Shown one piece after another: positions 25,013 to 33,892 of a stretch of DNA of 64,000 nt. The notes under the pieces are model-generated. The model ran no database searches. It had not been told where the DNA came from and saw only the letters and a list, made by a program, of their open reading frames with translations. Position numbers and translations under genes: made by a program. The DNA comes from Burkholderia anthina (lineage in GTDB: Bacteria; Pseudomonadota; Gammaproteobacteria; Burkholderiales; Burkholderiaceae), in the NCBI RefSeq assembly GCF_902498995.1, contig NZ_CABVLY010000002.1:124001-188000 (forward strand), written 5' to 3'. The number at the start of each line of letters is the position of its first letter. Position 1 is the first letter of the stretch.

Positions 25013-27736
25013 ATGACTCCGCGCGACACGACCCACCTGCTCCGTCGACTCAATCCACACTGCGCGAAGGCGCTCGAAGCGGCCGTGAGCTTATGCCAGA
25101 CGCGTCTCGCGGACGAGATCACCGTCGAGCACTGGCTGCTGAAACTGATCGAAGCCGGTGACGGAGACATCCCTGCAATTCTGGGGCATTACGGTATCGA
25201 CATCGACACCGTCTGGAATGCGCTGCTCGCCTCGATCGAGCACCTTCCACGCAACCTTCGCGGCAAACCGGCCCTCTCTCCGCAACTGGCAACCATGCTG
25301 CAAGACGCATGGCTCCATGCAGCGTCCGAGACCGACGACGCGACCATCCGATCCGGCGATCTGCTGCAGGCGATCGTCGATCGGCCCCATGTATTGCGTG
25401 CACAAAACGCCTGGCCGCTGCTGTCCGTCAGCAGCACGCAGATCCAGCGCGTCCTGCCGCGACTTGCCCATCGTTCGTGCGAGAGCTTGCGTCCGAAGGA
25501 CATCGAAGCCGGAGCGGATGACCACCCGATCGCTCCTGTAGCCGATCAGACGCCCGCATCGACCGCGCCCGTCGCGGCAGCAACGCTCGCACCCCGGCAC
25601 ACCACCGACGGCAACGCCCTTTCCCGTTTCACGATCGACCTGACGGACAAGGCTCGACGCGGCGCCATCGATCCGGTGTTCGGTCGCGATCGCGAAATCC
25701 AGCAGATGGTCGACGTGCTCGCGCGTCGGCGCAAGAACAATCCGATCCTCGTCGGCGAACCGGGCGTCGGCAAGACCGCGCTCGTCGAAGGCCTCGCGCT
25801 GCGTGTCGCCGAGGCAAGCGTCCCGAACGTGATTCGTGACGTGCGCATCCTGACGCTCGATTTGGGCCTGCTGCAGGCCGGCGCCGGCGTAAAGGGGGAA
25901 TTCGAGCAGCGCTTGAAGAACGTCATCGACGAGGTCCAGTCTTCGCCCGAGCCGATCCTGCTCTTCATCGACGAGGCGCACACACTGATCGGCGCGGGCA
26001 ACGCCGCCGGCGGTGCGGACGCTGCCAACCTGCTCAAGCCGGCGCTCGCACGTGGCGAACTGCGTACGATCGCGGCAACGACCTGGTCGGAGTACAAGGA
26101 ATTCTTCGAGCGCGACGCCGCGCTCGAGCGTCGCTTCCAGATCATCAAGGTCGACGAACCCGACGACGATGCGGCGTGCCTGATGTTGCGGGGCCTGAAA
26201 AGCCGCTATGCGGAATATCACAACGTGCACATTCGGGATGATGCGCTCATCGCGGCAGTGAAGCTCTCGCGACGCTATATCCCCGCGCGGCAACTGCCGG
26301 ACAAGGCCGTCGACCTGATCGATACCGCTGCCGCACGGGTGCGAATGGGACTCGAATCGCCGCCCGCGGAGCTGCAGCGCGCGCGCGCCGCAGTCTCCGC
26401 TCTCGAACTCGAACAGGCGACGCTCGACGCGGACGCGCGGGCCGGTATCGATGACGTTGCGCCTCGGCGCGCGACGCTGGAGAGCGCATTGTCCGAGGCG
26501 CGAAACATCCTGACGGGCTTGCAGGCGCGCCATGCCGACGAACTCGAGCTGGTGCGCCTCGTTCACCAGTATCGCGCCGAAATCGCCGAAGACCGCTCGG
26601 CGACCCGCCACGGCCAGCTCGACGATATCAAACGCCGACTGGCCGACCGGCAAGGCAAGGCGCCGTTGATCTCTGTCGACGTCGATGCGGCGGCCGTCGG
26701 ACGTGTCGTTGCGGAATGGACGGGTGTGCCGGTCGGCAACCTCGTCGACGACGAACTGCTGAGCCTGCTGAATCTCGAACAGCAACTGGCCCGGCGCGTG
26801 GTCGCACAAGACGACGCGCTGGCTGCGCTCGCCGAGAGCCTGCGCACCGCAAAGGCAGGCCTCAAGAATGAACATGCGCCACTCGGTGTCTTTCTGCTCG
26901 CAGGACCATCGGGCGTCGGCAAGACCGAAACGGCGCTGGCCCTGGCCGACCTGCTGTTCGGCGGCGAGGCTGCGCTCACGACGATCAACATGTCGGAATA
27001 TCAGGAAGCACACACGGTGTCGCAACTTAAAGGTTCGCCACCCGGTTATGTCGGCTACGGCCGCGGAGGCATCCTGACCGAAGCCGTGCGGCAGCGGCCG
27101 TACGGCATCGTGCTGCTCGATGAAGTCGAAAAGGCTCACCGCGACGTGCTCGACATGTTCTATCAGGTGTTCGACCGCGGCATGATGCGCGACGGCGAAG
27201 GACGCGAGATCGACTTCCGCAATTGCGTGATCCTGATGACGTCCAATCTCGGCAGCGCACGGATTGACGAGATGACCGCCGACGATCCCGAGATTTCTCA
27301 CGCGACGTTGCTCGAGTCGATCCACCCGCAGCTTGTGGCGCACTTCCAGCCCGCGCTGCTCGCGCGCTTCCAGCCGCTCGTCTATCGGCCGCTCGACGCC
27401 GCCGCGCTCGCGTCGATCGTACGGCTCAAGCTGTCGAAGGTCGCCGACCGCCTGCGCCGGCAACACGGCGTCGAGCTGGCGTGCGACGAGTCGTTGATCG
27501 ACGCGATGGCCGAGCTTTGCCTCGCGCGCGAGTCCGGTGCGCGCAATGTCGATGCGTTCCTCGATCAGCGAATCCTGCCGAGCGTGTCGCGCGAACTGCT
27601 TGCGCGCATGACCACCTGTGCCCCACCGGAGAAGATCGTGCTGTCGAGTTCGGCCGAGGGGAACCTGACGATCGATTTTGTCGATCGGCACATCACCGCA
27701 GATTACTCGAACCAGACATCTTCCCTACCTCAATGA
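25013..27736 (+). CDS. clpV: T6SS sheath-disassembly AAA+ ATPase ClpV (TssH)
   Basis: 907 residues. ClpV unfolds contracted TssB/TssC sheath for reuse in the cytoplasm. A Clp N-domain (about residues 10-150) and an Ala/Pro-rich linker precede two AAA+ modules. NBD1 has Walker A GEPGVGKTALV (about 244-254) and Walker B LLFIDEAHTL. NBD2 has Walker A GPSGVGKTETAL (about 634-645) and Walker B IVLLDEVEKAH. A coiled middle region lies between them. The ATG at 25013 lacks a strong Shine-Dalgarno sequence. It follows the hcp hairpins by 68 bases and precedes a small membrane protein gene and tssE. Confidence 0.95.
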   Translation: MTPRDTTHLLRRLNPHCAKALEAAVSLCQTRLADEITVEHWLLKLIEAGDGDIPAILGHYGIDIDTVWNALLASIEHLPRNLRGKPALSPQLATMLQDAWLHAASETDDATIRSGDLLQAIVDRPHVLRAQNAWPLLSVSSTQIQRVLPRLAHRSCESLRPKDIEAGADDHPIAPVADQTPASTAPVAAATLAPRHTTDGNALSRFTIDLTDKARRGAIDPVFGRDREIQQMVDVLARRRKNNPILVGEPGVGKTALVEGLALRVAEASVPNVIRDVRILTLDLGLLQAGAGVKGEFEQRLKNVIDEVQSSPEPILLFIDEAHTLIGAGNAAGGADAANLLKPALARGELRTIAATTWSEYKEFFERDAALERRFQIIKVDEPDDDAACLMLRGLKSRYAEYHNVHIRDDALIAAVKLSRRYIPARQLPDKAVDLIDTAAARVRMGLESPPAELQRARAAVSALELEQATLDADARAGIDDVAPRRATLESALSEARNILTGLQARHADELELVRLVHQYRAEIAEDRSATRHGQLDDIKRRLADRQGKAPLISVDVDAAAVGRVVAEWTGVPVGNLVDDELLSLLNLEQQLARRVVAQDDALAALAESLRTAKAGLKNEHAPLGVFLLAGPSGVGKTETALALADLLFGGEAALTTINMSEYQEAHTVSQLKGSPPGYVGYGRGGILTEAVRQRPYGIVLLDEVEKAHRDVLDMFYQVFDRGMMRDGEGREIDFRNCVILMTSNLGSARIDEMTADDPEISHATLLESIHPQLVAHFQPALLARFQPLVYRPLDAAALASIVRLKLSKVADRLRRQHGVELACDESLIDAMAELCLARESGARNVDAFLDQRILPSVSRELLARMTTCAPPEKIVLSSSAEGNLTIDFVDRHITADYSNQTSSLPQ

Positions 27737-27779
27737 TGGCCAAACCCACTCCACCACGGTTCGACGTCAAGGACACCAC

Positions 27780-28154
27780 ATGGAAGTGATTGCGTTGCTT
27801 TTGTTGCTTGGATGGCTGTATTACACGTTCAACTTGATACACATTCCCTACACAATTTTCCGCATGTGGCGCGAGCCTCCGAAGATCTGGTGCTTCCTGT
27901 CGTGGGGACGATTACTTCGCTATGCATTCGTCTATGCCGTTACCGCTCCGCTTCCGCTCCTCCTGACAATCGCGATTGCTGGGGCTGGCGTCAGCGGTAG
28001 CAAAGCTGGCGGCCTGGAATCAATCATTTGGTTTGCATGGGCGGCGCTCTGGCTCTTCCTGGCCGTGGCAGCGGTTGCGTTGCTGATCGCATGCCTTCGG
28101 CCGCTGCTCGACCGCGTTTTGGGCCGTCTAAACAGGACCGAATGTGGAAATTGA
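27780..28154 (+). CDS. Small three-helix membrane protein between clpV and tssE, unknown function
   Basis: 124 residues; no family recognised. Predicted membrane helices lie at about residues 3-24, 46-68 and 80-104, with a basic C-terminus (CLRPLLDRVLGRLNRTECGN). The ATG at 27780 is taken because it starts the first helix; an upstream in-frame start would run over the end of clpV. Codon use is slightly more AT-rich than in its neighbours. The gene lies 43 bases after clpV and 22 bases before tssE, so it is co-transcribed with T6SS core genes. It could be an accessory or an orphan immunity protein. Confidence 0.7.
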   Translation: MEVIALLLLLGWLYYTFNLIHIPYTIFRMWREPPKIWCFLSWGRLLRYAFVYAVTAPLPLLLTIAIAGAGVSGSKAGGLESIIWFAWAALWLFLAVAAVALLIACLRPLLDRVLGRLNRTECGN

Positions 28155-28176
28155 ACAACATCGGAACTGCGACACA

Positions 28177-28602
28177 ATGAACGCCAGCCCCTCGCTTTAC
28201 GACGTCCTGCTCGGCCGGATCGGCGGTGAGCCGCTTGACGTTCACGACGACCGGACACTCGAGTGCATGAGCGTCCAGCAAAATGTGCAGCGCATCCTGA
28301 ACTCGCGTGCCGGCGCGCTGAAACACCTGCCGGACTATGGTCTGCCGGATCTGACGAACATCTACAAGGCGCTGCCCGCATCAGCCCACATGCTCAAGCA
28401 GCAGATGGAGGCGACGCTCCTGAAATATGAGCCTCGCATCCGCTCCATCGACGTCGACATCCTCGAAAATGATGATCCTGGCGTGCTGGTGAGTTTCGAG
28501 ATGACGTGTCATTTGAAGAAGGCCGGGCTCGTGCGGTTCGGGACGTACTTCGAGCCGCCCGGGCGCATGTGGGTGAAACGCAGGATTTCGGGGCATGGTT
28601 AA
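28177..28602 (+). CDS. tssE: T6SS baseplate protein TssE (gp25-like)
   Basis: 141 residues. TssE is the gp25-like wedge component that nucleates sheath assembly. Typical elements are SLYDVLLGRIGGE at the N-terminus, SVQQNVQRILNSRAGALKHL, LPDYGLPDLTNIY and a C-terminal VSFEMTCHLKKAGLVRF. The ATG at 28177 (MNASPSLYD) is chosen over an in-frame GTG at 28144 that overlaps the upstream gene. It is the last T6SS gene of the rightward arm. The next gene points the other way. A 14-base palindrome CCCGGAAGTCCGGG at 28609-28622 follows without a T-run. Confidence 0.92.
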   Translation: MNASPSLYDVLLGRIGGEPLDVHDDRTLECMSVQQNVQRILNSRAGALKHLPDYGLPDLTNIYKALPASAHMLKQQMEATLLKYEPRIRSIDVDILENDDPGVLVSFEMTCHLKKAGLVRFGTYFEPPGRMWVKRRISGHG

Positions 28603-28686
28603 AGTGCTCCCGGAAGTCCGGGCCCTGGATTCGTCGCTGGCCAATCCCGGTCGGTCAATACCCACGCCACATGCCGGCTGCCTGCG

Positions 28687-29580
28687 TCACGCGGGTGCCG
28701 CGTGCTCTCGCATCAGCCCTGCCAGCGCCTCCGCCAACGGCGTCTCACCATAAACCCGCGCCGACACGCCGGCCTCCACGTCGATCTGCCCCGCGTTGTG
28801 CACGTCGTAGAGATCGACGATCAACTGCGCATGGCGTTCGCCGAGCCCCGCGCGCAGCAGCGTTGCGGTCCATGCGTCGCGCGGCAGTTCGCGTGCGACG
28901 ATCTCGCGCCCGGCCGCCGCGCCGAGTGTTGCCGCGATATCCCGCACGCTCGCGCGCCGCTGCCCTTCGATGCTGACGATGCGCGGTCCGTTGCCCGGTT
29001 GCGCCGGATCGAGCAGCAGCCGCGCCGCCGCGACACCCACGTCGGGCGCCCACACCGTCGGAAACATCTTGTCGACCGGATGATGAAAGCTCGGCAACAC
29101 GCCGGTGCCGAGCGCGACCGGCAGCACGCGTGCCCAGTTCTGCAGGTGTTCGGCCGCGCGCAGCAGCGTGAGCCGGGTCGGCACCGTTTTCAGCTTCTCT
29201 TCCATACGATGAAAGAGCCGCGTGATGCCCGTGTTGCCGTCGCGCTCCGCGCCGTAGTCCGACAGCGCGAGCAGTAGCGGCGGTGGGTTCGCGACGAGCG
29301 CGCCGGTCGCGATGTCGATCGTCCGCTCCATTGTCACGGCCGGGTCGCTGTCCGCGACGGGCACCGGACACAGTATCTGCACCGCTTGCGCGCCCGCGAT
29401 CGCCGCGGCGACCGCCGGGGCATCCGTCAAATCGGCGAGCACGACGTCGCAGCCGAGCTGCGCGAAGCGTTCGCGGTGGCGTGCGTCGCGCAGCACCGCG
29501 CGCACGGGGTGCCCTGCGCGGCGCAGGGTCGTTACAGTCGACAGGCCGACGTTGCCTGATGCACCGAAAATCACGAACAC
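28687..29580 (-). CDS. NmrA-type NAD(P)-binding reductase
   Basis: 297 residues, atypical short-chain dehydrogenase/NmrA family, cytoplasmic. The nucleotide-binding motif GASGNVG is at residues 6-12 right after the first beta strand (FVIFGASGNVGLSTV), followed by PVRAVLRDARHR. No complete Tyr-x-x-x-Lys pair is evident, as is common for NmrA-like proteins that sense redox state or reduce small quinones and ketones. The substrate cannot be read from sequence. The GTG at 29580 is supported by a GGGAGCGG Shine-Dalgarno. The AraC-family gene upstream on the same strand, 242 bases away, is the likely regulator. Confidence 0.8.
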   Translation of the reverse strand: MFVIFGASGNVGLSTVTTLRRAGHPVRAVLRDARHRERFAQLGCDVVLADLTDAPAVAAAIAGAQAVQILCPVPVADSDPAVTMERTIDIATGALVANPPPLLLALSDYGAERDGNTGITRLFHRMEEKLKTVPTRLTLLRAAEHLQNWARVLPVALGTGVLPSFHHPVDKMFPTVWAPDVGVAAARLLLDPAQPGNGPRIVSIEGQRRASVRDIAATLGAAAGREIVARELPRDAWTATLLRAGLGERHAQLIVDLYDVHNAGQIDVEAGVSARVYGETPLAEALAGLMREHAAPA

Positions 29581-29822
29581 GATCCGCTCCCGGGGAATGA
29601 AGGTGAGGTGATTGTCGGCACGCGCGGCCGCGATGGCGCGCAGGGATGGATAAAACGGAACAGGAAAGGATGACGGATCAGGCGGCTGTCGGATTCGTCC
29701 GCTGCATGGCCGGCGCAGTCATTGTCGAACAAACTGATTTTTGCCGGCATGCCCATGCCCGACGGCCAGCGGATTCCCCGGCCGCCGGCCCGCGCGGCGC
29801 ACCCGCCTGCCGCCGCGGTTGC

Positions 29823-30728
29823 TCAACGGTTCCCACCGTCATGCGCAAGCCTCAGCCCGCCCCGCGCTCCCGACCGCGCGATCTCCGTCGGCGTCGCCCC
29901 CAGCACGCGATTCATCCAGTTCGCCATGTGGCTCTGATGCGCAAAGCCGGCTTCGAGCGCGATCTGGCTGATGCTCAGCCGCCCTTCGAGCAGCAACGCC
30001 TTCGCGCGCTCGACGCGCCGCCGCACCACGTACTGGTGCACCGGCATCCCGAGCGTCTCGCGAAACAGCACCTTGAAATGGGGCACGCTGATCGACACGA
30101 GCGCCGCGAGCTCGGCGAGCGTCATGCGCCGCTCGAGATTCGCCTCGACATAGTCGATCACGCGCGCCGCCGCCTTCGGCGCGAGCGTGCGCCGACGCTC
30201 GCGGAACGCCGGCTGGCTGTCGGCCAGCCGCGCGACGAGCGCCGTGCACAGGCTCTCCGCATAGAGCGGATCCGACGCATCCTCCGCCTCGAGTTCGGCG
30301 GCCATCGCCCACGCGATGTGCTGCAGGCGCGGATCGCGCACCTGCAACCGGCGACGGATCTGCGCCTGCGACGGCTTCAGTTCGAGCTGCTCGAACGTGC
30401 GCCGCACGAACGTGTCGCTGAGCGCGATGTGCAGGATCCGGCAGTCCGCGCTGTCGGTCCACTGGCCCGGCAGGCCGGCCGGAATCACGTCGACGTCGCC
30501 ATGCGCCTGGATGCGCGACACGCGCTCGCCGTCGCACACGCAATCCGCGCGAACCGCCGGACCGATATGCACGCCGATGCGGTGATGATCGGCGGCGGGA
30601 ATCCGGTACGTGCCCGCGCGGATCTCCAGCAGCGCCGCGCCGAAGCCGCGCCAGCCCAGGCCGCGGCTGGAACGCAGGCTGACCGGCACGCCGTTGTCCG
30701 TGGGCGCGGCGAGAATCGGATCGCTCAT
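29823..30728 (-). CDS. AraC-family transcriptional regulator
   Basis: 301 residues. The C-terminal 100 residues form a double helix-turn-helix AraC domain: RRMTLAELAALVSISVPHFK, VLFRETLGMPVHQYVV, and LSISQIALEAGFAHQSHMAN. The N-terminal part is a cupin-like effector domain without a recognisable ligand signature. The ATG at 30728 has GGAGGG directly upstream, which decides against longer in-frame starts. It is oriented with the NmrA-type reductase gene downstream, so the two may form a regulator-target pair, a common Burkholderia arrangement. Confidence 0.88.
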   Translation of the reverse strand: MSDPILAAPTDNGVPVSLRSSRGLGWRGFGAALLEIRAGTYRIPAADHHRIGVHIGPAVRADCVCDGERVSRIQAHGDVDVIPAGLPGQWTDSADCRILHIALSDTFVRRTFEQLELKPSQAQIRRRLQVRDPRLQHIAWAMAAELEAEDASDPLYAESLCTALVARLADSQPAFRERRRTLAPKAAARVIDYVEANLERRMTLAELAALVSISVPHFKVLFRETLGMPVHQYVVRRRVERAKALLLEGRLSISQIALEAGFAHQSHMANWMNRVLGATPTEIARSGARGGLRLAHDGGNR

Positions 30729-30919
30729 GGTGTCCCTCCACCCGATCGGTGTCGATCGCGCATTGTGACGCCTTTTCGGGACGCTTGCCGGGCCTGGCCG
30801 GCCATTCCCGCGCATTGCGGAAAAAGATCATCCGTTTCTGCTCCGGCCCATCCTTGCGTGCGCGCCAGCGGGCGCGGCGACGCCTACGATCGCCTCATCC
30901 GACACCTACGGAGCCCGTC

Positions 30920-31129
30920 ATGCCCGATTGCTGCCCGCCTCGCGCGGCGTTCGCCGCGCCGCCGCCGTCCGGCGCCGCCCGCGTTGCGTCCCCGCCCCGT
31001 TCCGACTCCCGCTTCGGCAGCCTCCGAACCGCGATTGCCGCGCAATGCCTGCGCCTGCTCGGCTGGTACCGGCTCGAACGGCTGCTCGCATCGATTCCCG
31101 ACAGCAACGACGACTTCGGGATCGGCTGA
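30920..31129 (+). CDS. Small hypothetical protein, 69 residues
   Basis: No family recognised. An ATG at 30920 with GGAG about ten bases upstream opens a 69-codon frame. The N-terminal 40 residues are Pro/Ala/Arg-rich and probably disordered. The C-terminal part LRTAIAAQCLRLLGWYRLER forms a likely amphipathic helix and the end IPDSNDDFGIG is acidic. It lies divergent from the AraC gene and convergent with the LysR gene at 31160. Good ribosome-binding site and helix speak for a real gene; short length and GC-rich context, where spurious frames are common, speak against. Confidence 0.45.
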   Translation: MPDCCPPRAAFAAPPPSGAARVASPPRSDSRFGSLRTAIAAQCLRLLGWYRLERLLASIPDSNDDFGIG

Positions 31130-31159
31130 CGCGCGACACGCCCGGCGCGCGCCGATCGC

Positions 31160-32113
31160 CTACTTGCGCCGCCGCTCCTGCGGCGCCGCCGTCGCGCCGT
31201 CGATCACCGGTGCGCCCTGCTTGATCAGGAAGTCGCGGAACAGCCCCGTCACCTGCGAGATCCGCCGGTCGGCGAGCGTGATCACGTACCACTCGCGCAC
31301 GATCGGGTTGCCGGGAAACGGCAGTTGCCCGAGCAGCCCCGCGCGCAACTCGAGTGCACACGCGTGCAACGACAGGAATGCGATGCCGAGCCCGGCCTCC
31401 GCCATCTGCTTGATCGCCTCGTTGCTCGACAGTTCGGAGCCCACATGGAAGCGGTAGCCGGCCGTCTTGAACAGGCTCTCGACGGTGGAGCGCGTGCCGG
31501 CGCCACGTTCGCGCACGAGCAGGTGCGCGGATTCGAGATCCTTCAGCACGACGCGCTTGCGCTGCATCAGCGGATGCCCCGGCGCCGCGACGAACACCAT
31601 CGGATGCTTCGCGAATTCGACCGCGTGCGTGCGCAGCTCCTTCGGCGCGCTGCCCATCACCGCGAGATCGATTTCATGGGTGGCGAGCATCCGGATGATG
31701 TCGTCGCGATTGCCGACCTTGAAATAGGTCTTCACGTGCGGCCGCGTGGCGGTGAATTTCACCAGCAGCGGCGGGATCAGGTACTCGGCCGTCGTGATCG
31801 CGCCGATCCGCAGCGTGCCGCCGAGATCGCCCGTCAGCGCGGCCACTTCGTCGCCGGCCTCGCTCCACAGATGCAGGATCTCGCGCGCATAGCGCGACAC
31901 GATCTCCCCGGCCGCGGTCAGCTGCACGCCGCGCCCCACCCGTTGCAGCACCGCGGCGCCCACGGCCTCCTCGAGCAGGCGAACCTGCAGCGATACCGCC
32001 GGCTGCGTGAGGTTCAGCGCCTCGGCCGCGCGCGACACGCTGCCGAGCCGCGCAATCATGTCCAGCGCCTTCAGCTGCCGGAACGTCGCGGTCTTTCCTA
32101 TAAGTGAATACAT
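31160..32113 (-). CDS. LysR-family regulator (CbbR-like), divergent from NDH-2
   Basis: 317 residues. The N-terminal winged HTH is clear: TFRQLKALDMIARLGSVSRA then AAEALNLTQPAVSLQVRLLE. A LysR substrate-binding domain follows (LRIGAITTAEYLIPPLLVKF). The overall sequence resembles CbbR-type regulators, but no Calvin-cycle genes are present here. The ATG at 32113 lies within an imperfect inverted repeat (ATAAGTGA, 11 bases, TCGCTTAT at 32100-32126), suggesting autoregulation. It is divergent from the NADH dehydrogenase gene, the probable target. The effector is unknown. Confidence 0.88.
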   Translation of the reverse strand: MYSLIGKTATFRQLKALDMIARLGSVSRAAEALNLTQPAVSLQVRLLEEAVGAAVLQRVGRGVQLTAAGEIVSRYAREILHLWSEAGDEVAALTGDLGGTLRIGAITTAEYLIPPLLVKFTATRPHVKTYFKVGNRDDIIRMLATHEIDLAVMGSAPKELRTHAVEFAKHPMVFVAAPGHPLMQRKRVVLKDLESAHLLVRERGAGTRSTVESLFKTAGYRFHVGSELSSNEAIKQMAEAGLGIAFLSLHACALELRAGLLGQLPFPGNPIVREWYVITLADRRISQVTGLFRDFLIKQGAPVIDGATAAPQERRRK

Positions 32114-32139
32114 ATGAGTCGCTTATAAACATTAAATTG
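32100..32139. promoter_or_regulatory. Putative LysR operator between regulator and NDH-2 gene
   Basis: Contains ATAAGTGA at 32100-32107 and its near-inverse TCGCTTAT at 32119-32126, and the T-N11-A candidate TTATAAACATTAA at 32123-32135. The block from ATGAGTCGC (32114) through TATAAA and ATTAA to TTG (32139) recurs at 33787-33812, upstream of the HAD-like gene. The shared block suggests a common regulator. Confidence 0.55.
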
Positions 32140-32213
32140 TTCGAGTGGGTTCGAAACTATATCGTCGGTTCTTGAGCAATGTCATCCGAATCGTCATCAG
32201 CGGGAGCCACAAC

Positions 32214-33572
32214 ATGGACAACATCACGCCTACCCTTGCAACGGATCGCGCACCGCGCGTGCCGCGCATCGTGATCGTCGGCGGCGGCGCCGGCGGCCTG
32301 CACCTCGCCACGCGCCTCGGCGACACGATCGGGCGCCGCGGGCAAGCCGACGTCGTGCTCGTCGACCGCTACCCGACGCACTTCTGGAAGCCGCTGCTGC
32401 ACGAAGCCGCGTCCGGCCATCGCGATCCGGCATCGCACACGATCGAATACGCGGCGCAGGCGAAGCGCCACGGCTTCCGCTTCGTGCAGGGCGCGCTGCA
32501 GCAGGTCGACCGCGCGACCCGCACGGCGACGATCGCCGCCGTGCACGATGCGGACGGCACGGAAATCCTGCCGCAGCGCGAACTCGACTACGACGATCTC
32601 GTGCTGGCCGTCGGCAGCGTGACGAACTTCTTCAACGTGCCGGGCGCCGCGCGCCACGCGTTGCCGCTCGAAAACCTCGACCAGGCCGAGGATTTCCGCC
32701 GCAAGTTCCTCGCCGCGTGCACGAAGGCGAATCACCTGGCCGAGCAGCAGCCCGCGCGGCGCACGGCGCCGATCTGCATCAACGTGATCGGTGCGGGCGC
32801 CACCGGCGTCGAGCTGGCCGCGGCGCTGCGGCACGCGGTCCAGCAGTTGACGACGTATCGCTTCAAGGCGCTGGTGTCCGCGCGCGACGTGCACATCCGG
32901 CTGATCGAAGGCGGCCCGCGCATCCTGCCCGCGCTCGACGCGCGGTTGTCCGGCAAGATGCACGCGCAGTTGCGCACGCTGAGCGTCGACGTGCTGACGG
33001 ATACGCGCGTCGCGGAAGTCGGCGCGGACGCGGTCACGACCGCGACCGGCGAGCGCCTCGCGAGCGACATCACGATCTGGGCAGCCGGCGTCGCGGGCCC
33101 CGCGATCCTGCGGGAACTCGGCGATATCGCGCTCAACCGGTCGAACCAGGTGCTCGTGACCGACACGCTGCAGACGCCCGACGATCCGCACGTGTATGCG
33201 TTCGGCGACTGCGCCGCGTGTCCGTCGGCCGATGCGGGCGGGTTCCTGCCGCCGCGCGCGCAGGTCGCGCACCAGCAGGCCGTGTATCTCGGCGAAGCGC
33301 TCGTGCGGCGCCATGCCGGCAAGCCGGTGACGGGCTTCACGTTCCGCGACGCCGGTACGGTCGTGTCGCTCGGACAGGCGGGCGCGGTGTACCAGGGCGA
33401 CCTCGGCGTGCGCTCGCGCTCGCTGATCGTCGACGGGCTCGCTGCGATCGGCCTGTACAAGTTCCTGTATCGCAAGCACCTGTTCAGCGTGTACGGGTTG
33501 AAGCGCGCACTGTTCCAGTCGCTGAGCCACTGGCTGCAAAGCCGCAACCAGCCGTCGATCAAGCTGCATTGA
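32214..33572 (+). CDS. ndh: Type II NADH:quinone oxidoreductase (NDH-2)
   Basis: 452 residues. Non-proton-pumping NADH dehydrogenase, peripheral on the inner face of the cytoplasmic membrane, passing electrons from NADH via FAD to quinone. The FAD-binding Rossmann motif IVIVGGGAGGLHLATRLG is at about residues 18-35, the NADH-binding motif INVIGAGATGVELAAALR at about 182-199, and a second FAD contact VYAFGDCAACP at about 325-335. HFWKPLLHEAASG matches the quinone-side region of NDH-2 proteins. The ATG at 32214 has GGGAG upstream. The C-terminal amphipathic segment (YKFLYRKHLFSVYGLKRALF) is the probable membrane anchor. Divergent from a LysR gene. Confidence 0.92.
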   Translation: MDNITPTLATDRAPRVPRIVIVGGGAGGLHLATRLGDTIGRRGQADVVLVDRYPTHFWKPLLHEAASGHRDPASHTIEYAAQAKRHGFRFVQGALQQVDRATRTATIAAVHDADGTEILPQRELDYDDLVLAVGSVTNFFNVPGAARHALPLENLDQAEDFRRKFLAACTKANHLAEQQPARRTAPICINVIGAGATGVELAAALRHAVQQLTTYRFKALVSARDVHIRLIEGGPRILPALDARLSGKMHAQLRTLSVDVLTDTRVAEVGADAVTTATGERLASDITIWAAGVAGPAILRELGDIALNRSNQVLVTDTLQTPDDPHVYAFGDCAACPSADAGGFLPPRAQVAHQQAVYLGEALVRRHAGKPVTGFTFRDAGTVVSLGQAGAVYQGDLGVRSRSLIVDGLAAIGLYKFLYRKHLFSVYGLKRALFQSLSHWLQSRNQPSIKLH

Positions 33573-33892
33573 TCGCGCGCACACGCGCACGGCACATGAC
33601 GGCGTATCGGGTTCATCGCCCGGTATGCCGTTTTTTTACATGCACACAACCGGTGCATTCGAATCGGGCACGCGTTTGGCGCATCACATTGAAGCCCGTC
33701 GATACGATGCCATTCACGCGCAGGGCCCGCATCGCGCGCATCCCGCGCCGGCGCTGGCCTGCCGCCCGATTCATTAGTCGAATCGTATGAGTCGCATATA
33801 AATATTAATTGGTCGCATATTCCGGGTGGACGCTAAGGTATGCGGCATTCCCGTCCGCGAACGGATCTTCACGTCTCAGGAGAAGAATCACC
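33573..33892. promoter_or_regulatory. Intergenic leader with repeated operator before the HAD-like gene
   Basis: 320 bases with no supportable gene. At 33787-33812 it repeats the LysR-site block found at 32114-32139: ATGAGTCGC, then TATAAA, then ATTAATTG. The second copy is followed by GGTCGCATAT, so TCGCATAT occurs twice (33792-33799 and near 33813-33820). No terminator with a T-run is evident after the NDH-2 gene. Confidence 0.55.

Noticed and set aside
28609..28622. Perfect palindrome CCCGGAAGTCCGGG after tssE as terminator
   Set aside because: The loop would be only two bases and no T-run follows; kept only as a note.
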